64,000 bases of DNA, from contig JAJTUP010000108.1 of assembly GCA_021399435.1 (NCBI GenBank), forward strand, positions 62,001 to 126,000, in the 5' to 3' direction. A program made the position numbers and the translations under genes. The notes under the pieces were generated by a model. The model searched no databases and had not been told where the DNA came from. It saw only the letters and a list, made by a program, of their open reading frames with translations. Positions 31,901-44,926 of this stretch are shown one piece after another; within the stretch, counting starts at the first letter, position 1; every line of letters starts with the position of its first letter. This stretch comes from Diaporthe sp. PMI_573. Its lineage: Eukaryota; Ascomycota; Sordariomycetes; Diaporthales; Diaporthaceae.

Positions 31901-34900
31901 GTAATCGGTACTCTAGTCAAGCCTTTTTTAACCTATCTTAGTATTAAAGAAGATAATAAAATTCTTAGTATCCTCTAGAACAAGGATATTTAAAAGTTAT
32001 TAGTTTCTTTTACAAAAAACCTTTAGTATAAAGTATATTAGCTATATATACTTAAAGGCATTAATAAACCTAATCCTTAGTATATCTACAGATTATATCT
32101 AAGAATAAGAACGGCCTATACTTATAAATAAATAAACTTAATCCTATTACTTACCAATATTACTAAATTAATTAGACATACTTATTAACTTATAATCAAA
32201 ACTCTATATAAGAGGATAGGAATTAAAGTATATCCAGTAGATAATTACCTATCTAATAGATTAGTTTTAGAGGAAACAGTTAATTAAAAGCCAAGCTATA
32301 AAGCAAAAATCAAAGATACTATAAACCGGAACTATAGATATAAATACAACCCCTAGATATAGCTAAAATTTTCTAAAATAGAGAGAGGATCTTGACTTAC
32401 TCCTAATTACCTAGAATAAATTATAAAGGATAACTATAACGGCTTTTTAATTAAAGAAAGAAATATATTTGCCTATTTCTTGTTTAATAGAGAAAAAGCT
32501 CTTACCTAGAATTAGTTTTATATATCTTAAATCAGTATAAATATTACTCTACCTTAAACAATTAAAACTATACTATATAAGGCCTACTAAGTAAAGACAA
32601 TTAAGTTACTTAGAGCCTTTAAAACAATAGCTATTAAAATACTAAGAGAAAGAAAGGCAAGTAGCATTATTAAGGAATCTTACACAGTATATTAAAACAG
32701 CTAATTCTTAGTCAAGAAAAAGGACTTAAAGTACCGGCTAATTAATAATATCTCTAAAGGAAATAGGGTTACAATTAGAGATGCCTTCATACTTCTAGCA
32801 GTAGACAAATTTGCAAAGGAATTTGTAATATATAAGATTTTCTCTCTTTTAGATTTCTTCTTAAACTATAATTAGGTAAAGCTTAATAAGAAGAGTTACA
32901 ATATAATAATCTTTACAACATTAATTAAATTATTTCGGCAATATAGCTTACTTATAAGTGCTACTAATTCTATAGCCCAGTTTATATAATGTATAGTATA
33001 GCTATTATATAACTTAATTCCCTTAATCTATAGACCTTTTTTAGACAATATAGCTATTAGAGATCCCAACATAGATTATAATAATAAGGAGATTCCTAAT
33101 CTACCCAGAGTTAGAAGATATATAGCAAAACACATCAAGAATCTTAACAATGTTTTTTATAATGTAGAACTAGCTAGCGCAGCTATTAATATCTATAAGT
33201 TAAAATAGTATAAATATTAAATAGATATTATTAGATATATATATAGTATTCTTAGCTAAGTATTAGCAGATAAAAAGATTATCAAGATTAGAGAATAGAA
33301 AAGCTATAAGAATGTTTTTTAGGTCTGCTTTTTTGTCGGCCTTATTAACTATTACTAGGTATAAATGCCGTTTTATAGAATTATTGCCAGGCTACTCTTT
33401 AACCTCCTCAAGAAAAGAGTACTATTTTACTAGTCGGAAGAATACCAGAAAGCTATAGATACATTAAAAGCAACTATTACAACTAAACTATATCTAATTA
33501 ACATTAAATACAGCTAAGGAAACATTATCTTTATAGTTAACATAAGTCTTTAAAGATAAAAAGCTTATCTTATACAGGAAAAAGATAGTATCTAATATTC
33601 TATAAAGTATAAGAGTAGAGCTTAGATAAACGTAGAAAAGCTTTACAATGCTACAAAGAGAGAATATAGAGTAGTTCTCTATACAATTAAATACCTATAG
33701 TTTTATATTTATAGTATATACTTCTTCTTAGAAATAGATTTAAATATTTTTATTTAATAGTTAAAAGGAGCTATAATAGATATGCCCAGCGCTTTTATAA
33801 TAAAATAGCTAGCAGTAATTAAAACCTACAACTTTACGGTTTGGCATATAAAGAGAACAGAAAATATAATAGCCGATATACTGTTTTACAAACCTTTAAA
33901 GCTATTTAACAACAATAATAGGCGAATTAAAGGAGACATTAAAGACTAATATAAAATAACTCTTAGATATATAGCTATAGTTAAAGCTAATTAAAGCTCT
34001 ATACTTAATAATATTTACTTTTAGTTCAAATAGTTTAAGAATATTATAATATATCTTTAGAATAATATAATACTATAAAAACTTTCGTCTTTATAATTAT
34101 AGACCTTTAAGAAAATGGCTTATTGTTTTACCCTTTATAAAGGAATCTTCTGGTAGTTATCTAAGAAAGGCCTTAAATAACAACAAGTTATTAACGATTC
34201 TAATCTAAGATTACAGATTATTAGGAATATATATACTTCCTTAGATTATCGAGGACAAGATGCAATATATTCTCAAATCTACGCTATATACTACTAAAAG
34301 GGTATATATACTAACATTAAGAATACTATTGCCGAATACCTAAAGTATACAAGGTAGAGTATTAGGGTTTATAACAACAGAATTATTCTAACTATTCCTA
34401 ACCAGCTATTTATAAAGATTTATATTAATATCTAATACTTACCTTTTAATTAGGGCTATAATAAGTTAGCAGAAGCCTGCTATGACTTTACTGGCTAGGT
34501 CAAAGCTATACCTCTTAGAATTGCTAATACTAAGAATATAAAGAGGTTTTTTATCTAGTATATCTTACTTAAATAAAGATTATCTTTTAAAGCTATTATT
34601 AATAGAGGTAGAGAGAATATAGGGGAATTTATATAGTATCTTTAACTAATTAGAATTAGATAAATCCTTCTTTTAGTATATAACTTATAAGTAAATAAAA
34701 TTATTAAATATAGATATTTCACACTTGCTGTTGTATTAACTAAAATAATAAAAGACGGCGTAAAAGGATAGAGATATATTCTTCTATATACTTTCTTTTC
34801 TAATTAGATATCTTTAAGGCATTTATATAGGAAAAGCCTATTTTATCTCCTTTATAGATATAATCCTATTATCCCGATTAAAACCAATATTCTAACTTAG

Positions 34901-35640
34901 AGAGTTTAAATATAGAAACTATATATGTTACCTTAAAAAGCCTTATACTATTGTTTTAGGTCTCTTCTTAATTTAGCTAAAGATATAAAACTAGTATAGG
35001 AATCGGTTGCTAAATTTAGACAATAAGTAGCTGCTAGAGATATTTATTATAGGTTTTTAAGACTAATACCTTTAAAAGAAAAAAACATTGTTTTTATTAT
35101 TAATAAGCAATAAAAGACTAATTACTCCTCGTTTAGAAAGTTAATATATCGGTAGTTTAGTCTATATATTATCGACTCTATTTCCTCAAATAATATATAT
35201 AAGCTTTAAACGCTAGATAAAGCTAAAGTTAGTAGGATATATTTACCTTAAAGGCTAAAGAAGTTTATTAAATATAATAGAATTTAGGAGCTAGAAATAT
35301 TATTGTTATAAATAGAAAACCTGCCTAAGATAGAAACTATAGGCTACAAACTCTATTAAATATAATTGTATAATATTTTTCTAGACCTATTTTTGTTTAT
35401 TGTAGATATAAAGATTAAGAATAATAAAAGAGATTCTAATTAGTATTAAGACTTTTTAAATATCTTACCTTAACGAATATCTATAGATATTTTACAGTTA
35501 ATAAAACCTATTTCTGCGTCTTCTTCTAAAGACTTAGAAACTTTATCTTAATATTCTAATATTATAACGAGATCTTAAATATAGCAGTTATCTTGCTAAC
35601 TACTATAATTCGACTAGTATATTAATATTCTAATGGTTAA
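28926..35640 (+). pseudogene. decayed Ty3/gypsy gag-pol
   Basis: Stops in all frames, but landmarks appear in order when stops are ignored. A Gag start lies at about 28,930. A knuckle remnant, YSCIGEDYIAYKYNK, lies at about 30,310-30,360, where two Cys have become Tyr. A protease remnant, LDTKVEINL, lies at about 31,450 (LDSGAEIN-like). The reverse transcriptase catalytic box appears as FLDNIAIRDP at about 33,030-33,070 (a decayed YxDD), followed by the conserved NPGIRRF-like region as PNLPRVRRYIAKHI. RNase H and thumb-like sequence follows at about 33,350-33,900, and an integrase-like region to about 35,200. Changes such as Cys to Tyr and Asp to Asn are what C-to-T decay on either strand would produce. 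Boundaries are approximate. Confidence 0.6.
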
Positions 35641-38248
35641 GACAAACAACCCTTGCCGATTAGATTATTAGTTAATTTTATAAATTTGCTGCTTTTCTTT
35701 TATTTAATATTTAACTTTATTTTGTTATTCTGGGGGGGGGGGGATACTCTTATCTACAATATACTAAGACTGGCGGTTTGCTGTAAACTAATTGTTTTCT
35801 CTATATCTAAACATTTTTTTTTTACTAGGCTTCTTTCCTTTCGTTTATTGCTATACAATATTTGTTTTACTTTAATTAAAGCTTAGTTTATATTTATTTT
35901 ACTATTATATAATATATAAAATTTGAAATTAATTACTTATTGCGAGAATAGAGAGTAATAGTTTTGTAAACTTAATATTTGTTACTCTATATAACCTTTT
36001 ATCCTAATTCTTTTCTAATTATTCTTAAAACCTCTTTTTTTTAGGCTTTGGCTTCTTGGGTCTAGGCTAAAAACCCTTTACCTTTCTAATTACTTCCTTC
36101 CTTGCTTTATTAAAGTTAAATTCTTTGTTAACTTAAGTATATTTGCCTAAGGTAAATTTTAATTAGGAAGCGCCTTTAAATTTGTAATTAAGCAGAGTAG
36201 TGGCGGCTATAATGGTAGGAATATAGGAATCTTTATTAAAAGTATAGCTGCCGCCTTTAATATAGTAGAGATAGTTAGCATATATGCCTTTCTTAAAACC
36301 AGAGATACTTTAATATTTAAAGAAAGAGACTATAATAGAGATCTTATTGTTAAAGTTCCAAGATATATACATAAGACAGTACTTATAGGGAGAAGCGTTT
36401 TAATAATTAAAAAAGACAATAAAGAGGGTAGGAGCATAATGCCTGTTGTCTAATTGGTATAGGTTAGATATATACTTTTTATATAGCTTGCTATTAATCT
36501 TTTCGACAAAAACCTTATTTATATCTATTTGTATTAGTATTTAGAGATATTTGTAGAGAAACTTGCGATCCTTGTTTAATAAAAAGAGGATAAAGAGGTT
36601 AATTAGAATCTTTTTAACGGTAGGCTTAGATAGAAGCTATATAATATACTGGTTTGTGCCGTAGCTAATAAGGATATAAATTGAGATATTTTAGGTAAAA
36701 GAGGTATAGAGTTTAAACTTAAAGACAATATTCTATAGAAGTATACCTTGGTTTGTAAAGGTAGTATAAATGCCGTGGTTAACAATTAGTTTAAGGCGAT
36801 TAGTCTTGTATAAGGGATATAGGGGCTCTTTCTTGTTTTCTTTCTTTTCTTTACCCTTCTTATTGGGATTCTAGAAAGTATAGAAGGATATTTTAAAGGG
36901 TGAGAGAAGGAAGATAGTAGTATAGAAGTGTAAGTTAGTTGGGAAAGCTTATTTGGTGTTTTAATTAGAGCAAAGATATAGTACTCTGGGTAGTAGAAAG
37001 GTAGTGTTGTAAGGAAAGGTTAAACGGAATTGGTAAAAGAGAAGGAAGGTATTTAAAGGCACTAGAAAGTATTTAAAAGAAACGGTAGCCTAGTAATTTA
37101 CTAACCTTAGCTACTTGTCTAAATAAGTACTTAGACTACTTTAATATTTAAGGGGAAGTAGAAGGGAAAGAAAGTAAATAATAGATAAAAGTAATTTATA
37201 AAGGTAATATTTCTGCTAGTCTATAAAAACCCTATAGTACCTAATGTAACCTTTCTTTAAAATCTTTCTAACCGATACCTATAAACCTCTTTTAGCTGCT
37301 TTCTAGTTTCTAATTAACTATATCTAAAGCCTTTAGTGGTACTAAAGAACCAATTTAGGTAAGATATATTGCTATTATATTTTATCCTTCTTGTAACCTC
37401 TAAGCGGCAAAGCTACCTTTTTTACAATATTAACCTCTTTATTTAATTATCTATACAGTATTCCTTAAGGGTATAAGCTTTCTTGCCACTTTCTTTATAC
37501 TTTACTCCTTTTTTTGCTACCTACTTAATTCCCTAATACTTCTTACTATATACGCGACTAATTAGAAAGCCACTATAAGCGACAGATAGTTGAGAAAGGG
37601 TAAGTCTAGCTGTTATTCTAGGTCTGATACTTATATAATTGAGACTTTATAACTTGCTTCTTTCTGTTATAGGTCTCCTAAAGCCTCTCCTAGCGTTTTT
37701 TTAAGAGAGATATTTAACCTAGATGCCCTGATTTTATCTGTTAAACCTATTTCTATTACTAATCGGGTCAACTCTATTATATAACTATTGCAACTGCCTT
37801 TTTATGATAACTTTGGCACATAGCTATCTAGTATCTGTTTCTCTAATCTAGTCAACATCTAAAACTATTACAACTTTAGCTATAAGGCTAGTATAAACCT
37901 TTCCTATAACTCGTTTAAGACTTAAATCTTTATATATAAGCTCAAGATTAAATAAGTCTAGCCAATAGAATATAAAAACAGGCCTCCATTTTTTAATATT
38001 AATTTTACTATTACGGGAGATTAAATATAAAAAATAGTTGCTAACTATTTTCTAGGTATTAATATATATCCTAAGCTTTAATTACTACCTGGGTTGCAAA
38101 ACTTTTTTGGTAAACACTAGGTATACTTGGCTCTAAATCTAGTAGACACTGAGAGACTCTTGGCTTAAAATAAAAAGCTTTAAAGCAACTATATCTTGGC
38201 TCTAATTAGATAGTTCTGAAGGTTGGTGGATTGAATGGTCAGGTAGCA
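35641..38248. other. TA-rich decayed sequence, unrecognised
   Basis: Contains 12 consecutive G at 35732-35743 in otherwise TA-rich DNA. The minus strand of about 36,050-36,960 reads like decayed coding sequence of no family that I recognise. Nothing else supported. Confidence 0.35.
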
Positions 38249-38735
38249 GTAGGGTGCACTGGAGGTCTTGGTGGGACGCTTGAGAATGGTTTGGACAACT
38301 TTGCATTGAATTTGAGTGGGCTTCTGTCAGCCCTCCTCACAGTCCCTCCGACATGACCTCAACCCTGGGCACGCTGCGGTTGGCTCTGGTGCAGGAATGG
38401 AGGGGCCGGAAAATTCGGCCCTCAGACCCACCATCTTTGGCTTCAAACAGCCAGCCAACCCTAACCCTGACAGTAACCAAACTAAATACAGATAAACTTC
38501 AGAAATCAGGCTATCTAACAAACTAGGTTACATGTTTTTTAGGTAAGAAATAAGGGGAATGCAGAGGTTCGAAGTTAGGGTCTTAAAACAGCCCAAAAAA
38601 TCGGCTCACGGCCACCAAACTCATCTCCCAGCGCGCACGCCACTAGCAAAAAGTCTAGGGTAACTCCTTCCGTGAAGTCTAGGGTAACTCCCTACGTGCA
38701 GCGCCCACACCTAAATGAGCGTTTCCGTTTAACAA
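38249..38735 (+). repeat. dispersed repeat, GC-normal copy A
   Basis: About 487 bases with near-normal base composition inside TA-rich DNA. It aligns to 40616-41047, which is the same sequence after heavy C-to-T change. Both end in gtttaacaa. Copy A carries a duplicated block, agtctagggtaactcc at about 38,653 and again about 26 bases later, absent from copy B. It may be a solo LTR or a short non-coding element; no TG..CA pair could be fixed. Confidence 0.65.
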
Positions 38736-38749
38736 TAGTAGCTTTTTGA

Positions 38750-39981
38750 TTTTATTAACATTATATTTATTAATTACTTTATTATTTCTTATAATCAGCT
38801 AGCCTACCCTGGCTTTAAATAGTCGCAACTAATAATAGAGCACCGGTTTATTATCATACCTATACACATACCTAGGTACTTTGCCCTTAAAATCTACAAC
38901 TATACTACTAATTGCCTTGGGTATATTAACAGCTACCTAAATACAATAGAGCGGAGCCTTAACTATAGGAAAATCGTAACTAGCTATAAGAGCTTTATCA
39001 AGGAAGAATGCCCTAAGGTAAAGGAGCCTAAAGCAATTAGAGTTGCTGTTTTACCCTAGACGAGCTTTACCAACTATAGCTAGCAGGTAGCCAACTATAT
39101 GGTTTTCTTCTTTTGAGAGAATAGGGAAAGGAACAACTAGAAGTTTGGCAATTAAAAGGGCTTAAACTTAACTAAGAATCCTTCTATAGGGCTTTCTTCT
39201 AAAGAGACAGTAGTCTAGATATAGATATTTGCTATTTAATTAGAACTAAATAAACTTGAGAATGGTTTTTAAGAGCTTATTAATTGCCCTTTAATTAGCC
39301 TTAATAATTTCCGAAAAGTAAAGAAGAAGTATAGTTTAATTTCTTAATCAAAACTTATTAAAAAGAAACTGTATAATGTAAAGCTTTATACAAATCTATC
39401 TCAACTACCTATAAAGTAACTACTAACTAAGATAATTATAAGAAAACTAGAAAACTATATTAAACATATCGATTTATATTGCCTAATTAACTATAAGATC
39501 TTTTGTATACAATTAGAATAGCTGCTTTCCTTAATAATGAAACAACTAAATATAGAAGACAAGCAGTCTTATATTTGTACCAAAACAGTTAAATTGTAAC
39601 TGCCTGTTACAAAAATAAGTATAAGGTTTTACTAAATCGATAGATATTAGAGTGTAGAGCTTAATAATACTGAGATAGACAATAAATGCAAAGCTTGGTG
39701 TAATTAGATCAGAGCTTATAATGTTTAGGCTTATTGTTATATAACTGTGAGGAGTATAATAAATTGGGTCCCAATGCCTGCCATATAGCTGGAATTTCGC
39801 GGATAGGCTTGTATTATTTAAGTATATTTTAAAGACAATATTTAGGAAACTATCGACTAGGTAATAGCTTGGGACCGGCAAGCTAAGTGCTGCAAAGATA
39901 TAAGAGGAAACTGATTAGAATGACGGATAAATGGTTTGGTTGACCCTTCTACTCTAGGGAGCGAAGGGCCGGAGAGGGGTG
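38750..39981 (+). other. decayed coding-like sequence ending in a purine tract
   Basis: Ignoring stops, 38,782-39,120 on the plus strand gives a plausible protein stretch (for example LIIEHRFIIIPIHIPRYFAL), but I do not recognise it. The stretch ends in the purine tract directly before the right LTR. Confidence 0.35.
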
Positions 39982-40294
39982 TGTTACAGGGTGCAGTGTT
40001 TTATGTAGCTAGTGCGATGAATTTTTCTTAGCCATCTATATTATAAGTACCGGATATATTTCTGTCCCTCTTAAGGGCCGAAGTAATAACTCAACTCATT
40101 CTTCTATTATTATTATTTAATAACCTGTAATATTGTCTGATTAAAACCCAAATACTGCTTTTATTGCCTTTATGGCTCTTCTAGCTCTTTTTTATTATCT
40201 TTTCTTTCTTTGTGTTAGAGCCCTCGAGTGGTTTTCTCTCTCTCTCTGAGGGGCCAGCAAAACTTAGGCATATATGCTCGGCTTGTTGTCCACG
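39982..40294 (+). repeat. right long terminal repeat
   Basis: Begins tgttacagggtgcagtg, gap-free match to 27803-28115. It keeps more C and G than the left copy at most of the differing sites. Confidence 0.8.
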
Positions 40295-40615
40295 TTTTTA
40301 ATATATATAAAGTATATAGTAATAAGTAAATAATATAAATCTTATTTAAAAAATATTATTATATAAACTTAAAGATATAGTAGCTTTTATATTTATTGAT
40401 AATAAGTAAATGCTACTTATTAGGGTCTCTTGGCTTTATATAAGAAATAAAGATTTTTTAAAGCTACTTAAAGACAACATTATTGTTTATCTACCTATTT
40501 TTTATTGCTGTAAACTCTTAAGTTTTATAACCTTTAAGGGTTTTAAATTATTGCTGCTATATACTTTTCTAAAGATTAATGCCTTTAGCAGTAGTTTTTA
40601 TATAGTAGGGTTATA
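40295..40615. other. TA-rich sequence, nothing recognised
   Basis: 321 bases of very TA-rich DNA between the right LTR and repeat copy B. No feature supported. Confidence 0.3.
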
Positions 40616-41047
40616 GTAAGGTGCTTAAGACAAATTGGGATAGTATGTAAGCGGTCTAGACAACTCTATATTAAATTTAAGTAAGCTTTTATCAGCCCTC
40701 CTTACAGTCCTTCCAACATTATCTTACTTATAAGCATACATGGGTTGGCTTTAGTGTAAGAATGGCAGGGCTGGATAATTTACCCTCTAGACCTACTATC
40801 TTTAGTTATAAACAATTAGCTAGCCCTAATCTTAATAGTAACCAAACTAAATATAGATAAACTATAGAAATTAGGCTATGTAATAAATTAGGTTATATAC
40901 TTTTTGGGTAAAAAATAAAGGTAATATAGAGGTATAAAGTTAGGGTCTTAGAACAGCCTAGAACATTAACTTATAGCTACTAAACTTATCTTTTGGCGTG
41001 TATATTATGTAGGCATATAGCCGAAATCAAGCATTTCTGTTTAACAA
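40616..41047 (+). repeat. dispersed repeat, decayed copy B
   Basis: Transition-rich counterpart of 38249-38735, same orientation, lacking the duplicated block near the right end. Confidence 0.65.
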
Positions 41048-41584
41048 TTTTTTTTCTTAAAAATAATAAATAAAGGATACGCTTTATTTATAGTAATAGC
41101 TGGAATGTACTGTACCTGCATCTGCACCCGCGCTTACTTCAGCCCTATCATTTAAGCTTATCTCCCTAGTGGCTTGTAGCAGGTGCCTGAGGCTCGATGC
41201 ACGCTCCAAACAAGGTTACTGGGCACGGCAGCGGCTGGGGGCTGCGTCACGGCGCTCGCAGGTAATCTCGCTGCTCTGACACTGACCCTCTGGAGGCGGC
41301 CGCGGAAGACGGCGTCAAGCATGCTAAGGCGGCAGCCCGGGATCCGGGAGTGCGGTAGTACCCCACACAATTACATCGGCCACGTGCTCGAGAAGCCCAC
41401 CATCCCCAGAACTGGCGAACATTTGCCCTCAACTTCGATGAATGCGCCAGCTGCCACATCGCTCCGAACAATAAATTCGACACATGTGCGATCCTAAATC
41501 GCAAAGTGTAGGACGACGTTTGCAGGACCGTCACCATTTTCCCCACCTTGCGGCTCAAGCCTATCTGTATATATAAGTGTGCGT
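41048..41584. other. 3' flank of the M16 gene
   Basis: Composition becomes GC-normal from about 41,110. Short overlapping frames on both strands have no recognisable product. It includes the downstream region of the M16 metalloprotease. Confidence 0.35.
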
Positions 41585-44500
41585 CTAGTCTTCCAGCTCG
41601 TAGTCAAAATCCGAGCCGTCCTCGGCGCCATCCATCATGGCATGCCCCTCCTCGCTCATATCATCGTCGTCGTCTTCATCATCTTCGTCGTCCTCTTCGT
41701 CGTCCTCTTCATTGTCGCCTTTCAGGCCATAGTCGTCGTAGAAGTGAGACAAGCGTTGGACTTGCGTCTTGTAGCCCATCGTGCCCAGCATCTTCTCCAT
41801 GTTCTATGACCGTGTCAGTGCGAAGTTATTAACGCAAAAGCCATGGCATTACTAGATTGCTAGGGGTGGGAATCTATGAAGGTCAAAACTTACCTCCTGC
41901 ATCAAAGGAGCGCACGTCACCACGACGTTGCTCTTGCCCGGCTCAAATACCGGCAGCACAAGCTCAGTAAGTACCGCACGAATTTCGTCTTCGGTGACAT
42001 CAAGAACACGCTCCAGGATTTTGCGGTTCCAGCCCTGCTCCAGCCCACGAACTACGCTTTCAATGAAGTTCTGCTGCGCAGCCGCGGCCATGGTCGCCTG
42101 CCTGTCTGCTACTTCCCTAACGATGCCGCTAATGGCACCCTCGACGAGGGTGGCGATTAAGCGGCTCCTCGCCAGACGCGAGCTTCGCAACGGTGATGCG
42201 ACTGGCATCGATCGCCTTACTGGCGTCTGTAGAGCGGTAGACGCGGTATTGGATGTAGCCACCCTCTATCTCGCGGCTGAACGAGACGACGTAGGCAAGA
42301 CCATTGCCGCGGACCGCATTCCACAGAGGGCCCCCGGCAGTTTGAAGGTAGCCAAGCGCAACCAGATACGCCGGGAATCGGGGATCAGCGTACGACTGAA
42401 GACCGGACGCGGTGCTGACGCTGTACGAACTATCAAGGGTGGTCATCGGGATAATGACGGCCCCATAGGAACCGGGAGTGCGGCCTTCGTCGTTTAGCAT
42501 CGTGTATGGGGGCACTATAGGTAGCATCTCCTTGGTCGCGTCGAAACTGGGTGCGGTGGAGAGAGCACCCCACGCAGCCACAGGGTTAGGAAGCTTCGCG
42601 ATATCGGCGGTGACGAGCACGCGCAGGTTCTGGAATGTGAAAAGTGACCGGCTGAGCTCTTTGAACCACCCAACGGCAGTATCCGGGTCATTCTCGAGGA
42701 GTTTCTTGAGGCGCCGTAGGTATACAGCCTTCACAAGAGTGCACTTGGCGACGGGAAAGGACTCTTTCACCGTATGAATCACCATGTCAACCTCGAGCGC
42801 CATAGCCCTGCCATCCCGCTTCGCCTCAGGCACATCTGCCAGCGCCTTTACGACGGCAGTCTTGATGCGAACGGGGTTGAAGATAGAATCGAACATCAGT
42901 GTACAAAGCCAGCCTATCATGGTTTCGTACTTCTCCCGCTCCACTTCGATATGGATCATCATTCCTTCGTCGTCGCCAACACGCCCAGCTCCACTGATCT
43001 GGTAGCTAATCGTGTCCTTCTCTAGCTGCTTGACTACATCTTCGAACTCCACGCGGTTGCCATCCCGGTAAACGGGCGTGTTGAAAAAGTTGTCGGTAAA
43101 CAGTGGCATCAGGGGCCTGTACTTGACGTTGGTCTCCGAGGTGCCGACGTGTACTGTGATGTGGACGAAGTTGGTAGAGACGTTCTCGAACTGGAGGAAC
43201 AAGGGCTTTCCTTGAGGTCTGCATCGATGATCTTCTGGCTCGCATTGTCCAGCGTCCCTAGGCTTCGCGCCTTGCCTGACCAAGCCGTGGTGGACTCGAT
43301 AAAATGGATCGACTTCGGAGACGGAACCTGCCACTTGTCTAGTACCTCGGCGGGGATGGGTAGATCGTTGTGTTTCTTGGCCTTATCGAGCCTCTGCTTC
43401 AGTTTCTTTAAGCCCTCCTTGCCCAAATCTTCCTTCCTCTTTGCCACGCGAGCTTCCTCTGTTTTCTTGAGCTTCGTGGCGAGTTTCATCAAAGGCTTGC
43501 CAAGGATAGTAACATGGTAGGCATCGGAGAGCCATGCTTTCAGGAGACTTCGCCACTACTCATCAGTCCAGCTTTCAAGCACGTCATATTCTTACAAGCC
43601 TTTAAACTCCGCAAGAATCGACCCATCCCGGCTTCCAAAGAGATAATCGGTAATAATATTGCTCGAGTAGAAGTATTCATAGTCTTTAGCTTCAAATCTA
43701 ACCTAACGCCACTCGCGGCTTATGATCTCGGCAAGATAATCCATATCCAAGGGCTTAGTAACCATATCTTTAAAGAGGAAGATTAGGCACTTATACATAA
43801 AGTCAAGCTTTTCTATTGCAATATTTATTGGCTAAAACCAGACAATAGAGTTAGGCTTACTATCTAACTACTAAAAGACAGAGCTTGCTAATTCTTTTTT
43901 CTCAACCATAATATTTTTAATAGTAGAGACAGAAAATCCGCAAAGATAGCTTAGCAATATGCCTAAGGCAGTAATTTAGACCTAGTTGGTATAAGACGGC
44001 CTAAAAAAAGCAACAATAATCTTACCAATAGATTTGTCTTCTTTGGGAAACTCGACGGTTTCTACAACAGTCTCCTTAAGTATAGGAGGCTAAGGAGAGT
44101 CTATAAAGGAGCTATAAAATAATATTAGATTTGACTTAGATTTATATAAGGAGATTAGCAATACATACCGCTTAAATGCCTTGTTTAATAGAGCTATATT
44201 GTTAATGATGCTTTCTTTAAACTTATCTAAAATCTCTAATAGATTTTAATAATCAGCCTTACCCACAATAATTACTACAAGATTCTAAGGCTAATACATA
44301 GATTTATGAAATTCTTAAATCTAATTAAGAGTCAACACCCTCAGGGCCTCCATTATGCCGCCCGTCTTATACCGAAAGCCAACATTCTTTAGATAAAGTA
44401 GTCGTTAGGCTCGCAGATTTATCAGCTTAGTGCTGCTATACTAAAGCGCCTATATCTCCGAGTAGACCATGCCTGCATTATTCCTCTCGCCGTTAACATA

Positions 44501-44926
44501 GTACACCTCGGTAATATAGGCATTGTCGGTAATGTTAGGTAGGATTATATACTCAAGGTAGACAGGTAGAATCTGCGCAAAGCCATTCCATCCAGCTAAC
44601 TTAAGGGTATAAGTAGTATAGTTGACAGCAGTCCAAGCATTTATACTAGAATAGGCCCGGCCAGCCAGCTTATTAAGCAGGCAATTATACTTGTAAGTCC
44701 TGGAGCCTATAAATATTAAATGTTCTAGGGTGTGTGGTGCTCTAGAGTCGTCTAACACCTTAGTAGCCAGGGTTAAGTACCCGGAAACCATAAGACCCTC
44801 CTTATCGGCCACAATGACTTGCATACTGCTTTGCTCGGACTTATATTAAGTAATGACAGTTGGTGTATAGTCGATCTGAAAGCTCTGTATCTTACAAAAG
44901 CGCGGCGCCTTGGTAGCAACAGGTAT
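41585..44926 (-). pseudogene. M16 family (insulinase-like) zinc metalloprotease, 5' half RIP-like, two frameshifts
   Basis: Across the whole span the minus strand gives one M16 protein of about 1080 codons. Near the N terminus APHTLEHLIF (about 44,704-44,738) is the inverted HxxEH zinc site, followed by LAGRAYSSINAWTAVNYTTY and LPVYLEYIILP. This part (43,560-44,926) is TA-rich with stops such as TAA at VIT*YKS and TAG at 43556-43558, and the expected start reads ATA. The 3' part (41,585-43,550) has normal composition but two one-base frame changes, near 43,210 (between DADLK and GKPLFLQFENV) and near 42,154 (before LVEGAISG). A 90-bp intron, 41893-41804 (GTAAGT..ATAG), precedes the acidic C-terminal tail (long Asp/Glu run) ending at TAG 41585-41587. 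The order and length fit the cytosolic/mitochondrial-type fungal M16 proteases close to yeast Sdd3. It is not functional. Confidence 0.8.

Larger units (their letters stand above)
27803..40299 (+). mobile_element. LTR retrotransposon (Ty3/gypsy-like), heavily RIP-mutated, with later insertions
   Basis: Two direct repeats of about 313 bp bound 11.9 kb. Decayed gag-pol landmarks lie on the plus strand behind the left repeat, and a purine tract (cggagaggggtg) lies directly before the right one, as expected for the primer of second-strand synthesis. The flanking aatat on both sides (27798-27802, 40300-40304) could be a 5-bp target duplication if the repeats extend five T further than the conventional TG..CA end. 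The span is longer than a normal gypsy element, so other sequence is probably nested in its right third. Confidence 0.65.

Noticed and set aside
27798..40304. aatat as a certain 5-bp target duplication of the gypsy element
   Set aside because: It requires non-standard LTR ends and is easy to find by chance in TA-rich DNA, so it is only mentioned as possible.
41158..41558. Several frames of 70-104 residues on both strands
   Set aside because: They overlap each other and none resembles a protein; long frames arise easily in this GC-normal stretch.
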